Source: Actinomycetota bacterium
Lineage (GTDB): Bacteria; Actinomycetota; Acidimicrobiia; Acidimicrobiales; CAIXPF01
Assembly (NCBI GenBank): GCA_016870475.1
Contig: VGBO01000010.1
Span: forward strand, 1 to 54,888
DNA length: 54,888 bases
Direction: 5' to 3'
Below, in pieces: positions 49,433-54,888 of this stretch (positions within the stretch are counted from its first letter, which is position 1; the number at the start of each line of letters is the position of its first letter). The position numbers and the translations under genes are program-made. The notes below the pieces were generated by a model. It searched no databases. It was given only the letters and a program-made list of their open reading frames with translations, and was not told where the DNA came from.

Positions 49433-49974
49433 CCGCTGGTCGCTCGTCGGCGACGATCCGCTCGGCGGTCGCCGCCGACGTACCGTCGCTACCGCGGGTC
49501 GAGACGAGTTCGGGCACGCGCTCTCGAACGATCGGGCTCCATTCGATCGCGGACGACCTCCCGCCGGACCAGGGACGACTTCTCGAGCACGTGGACGCTG
49601 GCACCGCCTGGGTCGCCGAGATCGCCGACGTGATCGTCGGATACGCGATTGCCAGTGTCGTCGACGGAGCAGGCCACCTCGACCAGGTGAGCGTGGTGCC
49701 CGAGGCGGAGCGCAGGGGAATCGGCAGCGCGCTCATCGACATCGTGGTCGATTGGTCACGACGCTCGGGACATGAGCACATCACGCTCACCACGTTCGTG
49801 GACGTGCCCTGGAACGGGCCGTTCTACGAGAGCCTCGGATTCCGCTACCTCGAGGAAGCATCGTTCGGGCCGGAGCTGCGGGAGATCCGCGCGTATGAAC
49901 GCGCTTGCGGGCTCGACGTTGTCGCCCGCGCTGCGATGTGGCGCCATATCGACGGGGGACGAGGCGCAGACTGA
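49429..49974 (+). CDS. GNAT-family N-acetyltransferase
   Basis: LDQVSVVPEAERRGIGSALIDIVVDWSRRSGHEHITLTTFVDVPWNGPFYESLGFR. Confidence 0.88.
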   Translation: MTAGRSSATIRSAVAADVPSLPRVETSSGTRSRTIGLHSIADDLPPDQGRLLEHVDAGTAWVAEIADVIVGYAIASVVDGAGHLDQVSVVPEAERRGIGSALIDIVVDWSRRSGHEHITLTTFVDVPWNGPFYESLGFRYLEEASFGPELREIRAYERACGLDVVARAAMWRHIDGGRGAD

Positions 49975-49976
49975 CG

Positions 49977-50804
49977 TCAGTCGGCGGGTTCGACGATCGC
50001 GGTGCCCTGCGCCATGACCCGCTCGCCGCCGACGTCGAGGAGCTCGACACGCGCGGTGAGCGACGAGGGTCGGCGGCGGAGCACCGTCGCCGTTGAGCGG
50101 AACGGCCCGCTCTTCGCTGCGCCGAGGTAGTACACGTGCAGGAACCCGAGCCGCGGTACCGCAGTGGGCAGGCCGGTCGCCGGGTCGGGAGCCGACGCCG
50201 CGAGGTCGAGCGCCGCCTGTTCGAGCGCGACGGCGACGACACCGCCCTGCACCGACCCGAAGCTGTTGCGGATCGTCTCGTGCAACCCGAACTCGACGAC
50301 CCCGGGGGCGCGGTGGTCGAACCCGACGAGGTCCGCGATCGGTTCGGCGATCGCGGCCTCCCCCCGGCCGTAGTCGACGACGTCGGCCACGACCGTCACC
50401 GGCGTGTCGCCACGTCGGGGCAGCCGACTGAAGGTGACCTCGGCGTAGGCGACCGGTTCGCCGTCGGCGTCGACGGTCGTCTCGCTCACCACCGAGTTGC
50501 GCCCCGCCCGCACCACCCGGGACACCGCGTGCAGGGTCGACCCGGCCGGTGCACCGGCGATCCGGTGGATCGCGAGGTCGAACGTCGCCGTCCAGTCGGG
50601 TTCGACCTGGCGCACGGTCAGCGTGCCGGCCGCCATGTCCACCATCACCCCGATCACGGCGAGGCGGGCGTCGCCGGCTGCGTCGCAGATCTCCGGGGAG
50701 ACGGGCATCGTCGAGGTGAGGCGGTCGACCTCGCGCCGGTCGAGAATGATCCCGAGTTGCCGCAGGAGATGCCCGGGTGGCGGGTAGATGCGGGGCGTCG
50801 TCAT
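49977..50804 (-). CDS. Thioesterase-family (double hotdog) protein
   Basis: Hotdog-type GSVQGGVVAVALEQAALDL...RLGFLHVYYLGAAKSGPFRSTATVLRRRPSSLTARVELLD; TAGGGT 9 nt before ATG. Confidence 0.72.
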   Translation of the reverse strand: MTTPRIYPPPGHLLRQLGIILDRREVDRLTSTMPVSPEICDAAGDARLAVIGVMVDMAAGTLTVRQVEPDWTATFDLAIHRIAGAPAGSTLHAVSRVVRAGRNSVVSETTVDADGEPVAYAEVTFSRLPRRGDTPVTVVADVVDYGRGEAAIAEPIADLVGFDHRAPGVVEFGLHETIRNSFGSVQGGVVAVALEQAALDLAASAPDPATGLPTAVPRLGFLHVYYLGAAKSGPFRSTATVLRRRPSSLTARVELLDVGGERVMAQGTAIVEPAD

Positions 50805-50861
50805 GCCGGGGCGACCCTAGTCCCCGGGCGCGTCGGCCTCGACGTGCCTACAGTTCCGGCG

Positions 50862-51368
50862 ATGCAGGACCAACCGACCGACGAGTCGCTCGTCCCCGAC
50901 GAGACGAGAGCCCTCGTGGGCACCCTCGTCGCTGAACCCGTCCGGGCGGAGATCACCGCGAAGGAGTCGCAGCGCTACGCGCAGGCGGTCGGCGACCTCG
51001 ACCCCGTGTACTTCGACATCGACGCCGCCAGCGCCGCCGGTCACCCGACCCTCGTCGCCCCGCCGACGTTCGTCACCCACGCCGTCGTCGTCGGCCTGCC
51101 GCTCGACCGCATCCGCACCGACGGCTTGTTCACCGGCGCCATGCCGATGCGACTACGGGTGCAACGCACCATGTTCGGCGGTGAGGAGTGGGACTTCGAC
51201 GCCCCGGTGTACGTGGGTGACACGATCACCGCGGAGACCCGCCTCGCGTCGATCGACGAGAAGGCCGGTTCGAAGGGGCCCTTCGTGCGCATCGTGCGGG
51301 AGACCACGTTCACCAACCAGCACGGCGACGTCGTTGCCCGCAGCCGGCAGATCGGGATCGCACGATGA
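50862..51368 (+). CDS. MaoC-like dehydratase, N-terminal-domain type
   Basis: ITAKESQRYAQAVGDLDPVYFDIDAASAAGHPTLVAPPTFVTHAV; TACAGT 7 nt before ATG; ATGA overlap with the next gene. Confidence 0.85.
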   Translation: MQDQPTDESLVPDETRALVGTLVAEPVRAEITAKESQRYAQAVGDLDPVYFDIDAASAAGHPTLVAPPTFVTHAVVVGLPLDRIRTDGLFTGAMPMRLRVQRTMFGGEEWDFDAPVYVGDTITAETRLASIDEKAGSKGPFVRIVRETTFTNQHGDVVARSRQIGIAR

Positions 51369-51787
51369 GCCCCACCCAGGTCCACCTCGAGGACGTCGCC
51401 GTCGGCGCGGTCCTGCCCCGGGTCGTCCGAAACGCGAGCCGCGTGCAGCTCTTCCTCTACTCCGCCGCGACGTGGAACCCGCACCGCATCCACTACGACG
51501 TCGACTACGCCCGCTTCGAAGGGCACGAGGACGTGCTCGTGCACGGCCCGCTGCAGGGGGCCTGGCTCACCCAGTACGTGACCTCGTGGGCGGGTCCGCG
51601 CGCGCGGCTGCTGTCGGTGCAGTGGCAGAACCGGGCGAGTGCGTTCCCCGAGCGCGACCTCCACTTCGACGGCCGGGTCACCGCCGTCGACGGCGACGTC
51701 GTCACCCTCGAGATCACCGAGGCGGACCCCGACGGCCGGGTGCTCATGCCCGCGACGGCGACGGTCCGACTGCCCCGCAGGGGCTGA
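51365..51787 (+). CDS. MaoC-like dehydratase, second subunit
   Basis: RVQLFLYSAATWNPHRIHYDVDYARFEGHEDVLVHGPLQGAWLTQYVTSWAG. Confidence 0.87.
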   Translation: MSPTQVHLEDVAVGAVLPRVVRNASRVQLFLYSAATWNPHRIHYDVDYARFEGHEDVLVHGPLQGAWLTQYVTSWAGPRARLLSVQWQNRASAFPERDLHFDGRVTAVDGDVVTLEITEADPDGRVLMPATATVRLPRRG

Positions 51788-51808
51788 GGCGCCTCGTTCG
51801 ACCCTCCG

Positions 51809-52339
51809 TCAGATGCCGGCGATCCGGGCGACGCGCGGGTCGTCCGGGCCGAGCAGGACCGCGAGCCGCTGGGTGCACACGGCACGGTCGAGCGTTCCCG
51901 ACGCCGCCATCTCGTCGATGTCCACCCAGTCCTTCGGCCGGTCGAACATCGCCTTGAACACGGCGAGGTCCTCGGGAGCGAGGATCCGGATCGAACTCCC
52001 GGCGAAGGGCACCGTGCGACGACGGGTGGCGACCTCGAGGTGGAACGGTGACGCGGCGAAGAACACGTCGATCGGCGTGTCGTCCCACCACAGGCGCACC
52101 TGATCGTCTGCGAGTGCGGCCCGGACGTCGGCCTCGCCGTACACGACGCCCGCGGGGAGGGCGGTGAAGACCCGGGCGGCGTCGGACGCCTCGACGAACA
52201 CGTTCACGTCGATGTCACGGGTCCCACGCGGCTCCTCGGTCGCGTAGGCAAGCGCCAGCGCGCCGCCGATCGCCCACTCGATCGCGGCGTCGTCGAGCGC
52301 TGCGGCGATGGCACGGACGCGATCGACGAGCGACGTCAC
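51809..52339 (-). CDS. Nucleotidyltransferase-fold protein, candidate toxin
   Basis: IEWAIGGALALAYATEEPRGTRDIDVNVFV...DDTPIDVFFAAS (NTase GG...DxD, third acidic residue); GTGA overlap with the upstream HTH gene. Confidence 0.75.
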   Translation of the reverse strand: MTSLVDRVRAIAAALDDAAIEWAIGGALALAYATEEPRGTRDIDVNVFVEASDAARVFTALPAGVVYGEADVRAALADDQVRLWWDDTPIDVFFAASPFHLEVATRRRTVPFAGSSIRILAPEDLAVFKAMFDRPKDWVDIDEMAASGTLDRAVCTQRLAVLLGPDDPRVARIAGI

Positions 52340-52623
52340 CGGCGGGCCTTCGCGAGCGGGCGGGGCCGGTAGGGGAGCGCCTCGGCGAGGGTCAGGGCGT
52401 CGACGAGGCGGCGGGCCTGGACCTCGGCGTCGAGCGGGCGGGTGACGTGCACCTCGTACCCCATGGCGTCGATGATCCGGCCGGCGGCCTCGAGTGACGG
52501 TTGGCGACGACCGCGTTCGTACGCGTTCAACACGGTCGGGACGATGCCCGCACGCCGGGCGACCTCGGCCTGGCTCAGCCCTGCCCGCTGTCGGAGGCGA
52601 CGGAGGAGGCCACCGGAGAGCAC
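52336..52623 (-). CDS. XRE-family HTH regulator, candidate antitoxin
   Basis: LLRRLRQRAGLSQAEVARRAGIVPTVLNAYERGRRQPSLEAAGRIIDAMGYEVHV; GTG 52623 with TAGTAT 7 nt upstream. Confidence 0.8.
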   Translation of the reverse strand: MLSGGLLRRLRQRAGLSQAEVARRAGIVPTVLNAYERGRRQPSLEAAGRIIDAMGYEVHVTRPLDAEVQARRLVDALTLAEALPYRPRPLAKARR

Positions 52624-52630
52624 CCGGCGG

Positions 52631-52661
52631 ATACTACCCCAGTATGAGCGGATCCGCTCAT
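52631..52661. promoter_or_regulatory. Candidate autoregulatory operator: two overlapping dyads at the XRE-NTase promoter
   Basis: ATACT-accCC-AGTAT (52631-52645) contains the minus -10 TAGTAT; ATGAGCGGATCCGCTCAT (52644-52661) is a perfect 18-bp palindrome over the spacer/-35 region. Confidence 0.6.
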
Positions 52662-54646
52662 GTCGAGCGGTGCGCGCCTGCGAGCTCGACGATGTCGGCC
52701 ATGATCCGGCCGAGCTCGAAGTCCTTCGGCGTGTAGACCGCCGCCACCCCGGCCGCGAGCAGCGGGCCACGGTCGTCCTCGGGGATGATCCCGCCCACCA
52801 CCACCGGGGCGTCGACGCCTGCGGCGCGCACCAGCCGCACCACGTCGGGCACCACCTCGAGGTGACTGCCCGACAGGATCGACAGGCCGATCACGTCGGG
52901 GTCCTCGTCGCGCGCCGTGGCGGCGATCTGCTCCGGCGTCGATCGGATCCCCTGGTAGATGACCTCCATCCCGGCATCCCGCGCCGCGACGGCGATCTGC
53001 TCGGCGCCGTTCGAATGGCCGTCGAGCCCCGGCTTCGCCACGAGGAACCGCGGCGGACCGCCGGCGAGCGATCGCACCGAATCGGCGACCGCGCCGAGCG
53101 ACGGAGGTCGGCGCCCCGCACTCGCGCCCCCGACCCCCGTCGGCGCCCGGTACTCGCCGAACACGTCCCGCAGCGCCGCACCCCACTCGCCGGTCGTGCC
53201 GCCGGCGTGCGCGAGAGCGATCGACGGCTCCATCAGGTTCCCGTCGCCCTCGGCCACCCGGCGGAGCTCGTCGAGCGCACGCTGCACGGCCGCCTCTTCG
53301 CGCGCCGAACGCCACGCCCGCACATCGGCGATCATCTCGTCGCCGACCGCCGGGTCGACCTTCAGGATCCGTTCGTCGCCCGCGAGCGGGCCCGGAGCGC
53401 TGTCGGTGAACGCATTCACCCCGACGACGGTCTGCTCGCCCGCCTCGATCCGGCGCAGTCGATCCGTGTGGCTGCGGACCAGGCGGCTCTTCAGCTCGCC
53501 GATCGCCGTGAACGCACCACCGAGCGACAGCACCTCGTCGAGCTCCGCCTGCGCGGCGTCGACGAGCTCCGCCGTGCGACCCTCCACGACCTTCGAACCC
53601 TCGAAGATGTCGCCGTACTCCAACAGGTCGGTCTCGAACGCGAGCACCTGCTGGATCCGCAACGACCACTGCTGGTCCCACGGCGTCGGCAGGCCGAGCG
53701 CCTCGTTCCACGCAGGGAGCTGCACCGATCGGGCACGGGCCGAACGCGACAACGTCACCCCGAGCATCTCGAGGACGATCCGCTGCACGTTGTTCTCCGG
53801 TTGCGCCTCGGTCAGCCCGAGCGAGTTCACCTGCACGCCGTACCGGAACCGGCGGGCTTTCGGGTCGGCAACGCCGTACCGCTCGAGACCGATCCGGTCC
53901 CACAGCGTGGTGAACGCCCGCATCTTGCAGGTCTCCTCGACGAACCGGATGCCGGCGTTGCAGAAGAAGCTGATCGCCGCGAACACCGAGGCGAATGCGT
54001 CGTCGTCGACCTGCCCCGAGGCCTTCACGGCGTCGAGCACGTCGATCGCCGTCGCCAACGAATAGGCGATCTCCTGCACCGGCGTCGCGCCCGCCTCCTG
54101 CAGGTGGTACGAGCAGATGTTCACCGGGTTCCAGCGCGGCACCCGCCGGTTGCAGAACGCGACCATGTCGACGATCAGCCGCCGCGACGGCTCCGGCGGG
54201 AAGATGTACGTCCCCCGGGAGAGGTACTCCTTCACGATGTCGTTCTGCGTCGTGCCCCGCAGCACGGCCGGGTCGATGCCCTGCTCCTCGGCGTACGCGA
54301 CGTAGAGCCCCAACAGCCACGCAGCGGTCGCGTTGATCGTCATCGACGTGTTCATCCGGTCCTGCGGGATGCCGTCGAGCAGGGTGCGCAGGTGACCGAG
54401 GTGCGTGACCGGCACCCCCACCTTGCCGACCTCGCCCCGGGAGAGCGGGTGATCCGGGTCGTAGCCGGTCTGGGTGGGGAGGTCGAACGCGATCGACAGG
54501 CCCGTCTGCCCCTTCGACAGGTTCGTCCGGTACAGCTCGTTCGACGCCTTCGCCGTGGAATGGCCCGAATAGGTGCGCATCAACCACGGGTCGTCGCGCC
54601 GAGGCGCGGCGGGATCCTGTGGGGCGGGGGCGTTGTCGGCGGACAT
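52658..54646 (-). CDS. meaA: Ethylmalonyl-CoA mutase / MeaA-type acyl-CoA mutase with C-terminal B12-binding domain
   Basis: WLMRTYSGHSTAKASNELYRTNLSKGQTGLSIAFDLPTQTGYDPDHPLSRGEVGKVGVPVTHLGHLRTLLDGIPQDRMNTSMTINATAAWLL; B12 motif KPGLDGHSNGAEQIAVAARDAGMEVIYQG. Confidence 0.9.
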   Translation of the reverse strand: MSADNAPAPQDPAAPRRDDPWLMRTYSGHSTAKASNELYRTNLSKGQTGLSIAFDLPTQTGYDPDHPLSRGEVGKVGVPVTHLGHLRTLLDGIPQDRMNTSMTINATAAWLLGLYVAYAEEQGIDPAVLRGTTQNDIVKEYLSRGTYIFPPEPSRRLIVDMVAFCNRRVPRWNPVNICSYHLQEAGATPVQEIAYSLATAIDVLDAVKASGQVDDDAFASVFAAISFFCNAGIRFVEETCKMRAFTTLWDRIGLERYGVADPKARRFRYGVQVNSLGLTEAQPENNVQRIVLEMLGVTLSRSARARSVQLPAWNEALGLPTPWDQQWSLRIQQVLAFETDLLEYGDIFEGSKVVEGRTAELVDAAQAELDEVLSLGGAFTAIGELKSRLVRSHTDRLRRIEAGEQTVVGVNAFTDSAPGPLAGDERILKVDPAVGDEMIADVRAWRSAREEAAVQRALDELRRVAEGDGNLMEPSIALAHAGGTTGEWGAALRDVFGEYRAPTGVGGASAGRRPPSLGAVADSVRSLAGGPPRFLVAKPGLDGHSNGAEQIAVAARDAGMEVIYQGIRSTPEQIAATARDEDPDVIGLSILSGSHLEVVPDVVRLVRAAGVDAPVVVGGIIPEDDRGPLLAAGVAAVYTPKDFELGRIMADIVELAGAHRST

Positions 54647-54673
54647 CCCACCATTGTGCAGGGCGGTCGCAGG

Positions 54674-54888
54674 TCAGCGGAAGGCGGCGGGCAACGGCCG
54701 CTGCAGCGCGAGGCCGAGTCGGCGCAGGTACTCCGGCCGTGGGATCTCCACGACACCGAGACTCGCGAGGTGCTCGGTGCGCCACTGGCAGTCGAGCAGC
54801 GTCGCGTCGTGGTCGTCGAGCAGCTCGACGAGCGCCACCAGCGCGACCTTCGATGCGTCGTCCACCCGGTGGAACATCGACTCGCCGG
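54674..54888 (-). CDS. aat: Leucyl/phenylalanyl-tRNA--protein transferase, C-terminal part (runs off the window end)
   Basis: GESMFHRVDDASKVALVALVELLDDHDATLLDCQWRTEHLASLGVVEIPRPEYLRRLGLAL. Confidence 0.9.
   Translation of the reverse strand, partial: GESMFHRVDDASKVALVALVELLDDHDATLLDCQWRTEHLASLGVVEIPRPEYLRRLGLALQRPLPAAFR

Overview
This is a 54.9-kb, very GC-rich, gene-dense actinobacterial chromosome segment. An Acidimicrobiia/Ilumatobacter-like host is my inference from F420-type oxidoreductases, acyl-CoA carboxylase epsilon and leaderless genes. About 50 protein-coding genes are supported, mostly core or secondary metabolism: acyl-CoA dehydrogenases, carboxylases, thioesterases and MaoC proteins, three LLM/F420-type oxidoreductases, a potABCD polyamine importer, inositol-phosphate synthase, a Co-type nitrile hydratase operon with a His/Asp-repeat N-terminus, and a meaA-type mutase. 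No rRNA, tRNA, CRISPR, prophage or transposon was recognised. The most interesting signals are: (1) a pervasive leaderless promoter code, with a TANNNT -10 box 6-9 nt before the start codon, including divergent gene pairs 23-60 bp apart and one perfect 10-bp palindrome (ACGGTACCGT) that reads as TACCGT on both strands; (2) TAG stop codons that form the first half of the next gene's -10 box, five cases; (3) an XRE-nucleotidyltransferase toxin-antitoxin-like pair whose promoter is covered by two overlapping dyads, one a perfect 18-bp palindrome; (4) a single-nucleotide frameshift in an LLM oxidoreductase; (5) a decayed parallel beta-helix gene; (6) a tandem double-TetR regulator; (7) an orphan DNA methyltransferase with a nuclease-like C-terminal domain; (8) a Cys-containing leader mini-ORF; and (9) a catalytically degenerate SDR. 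All calls come from reading sequence and ORF translations; no database search was run.
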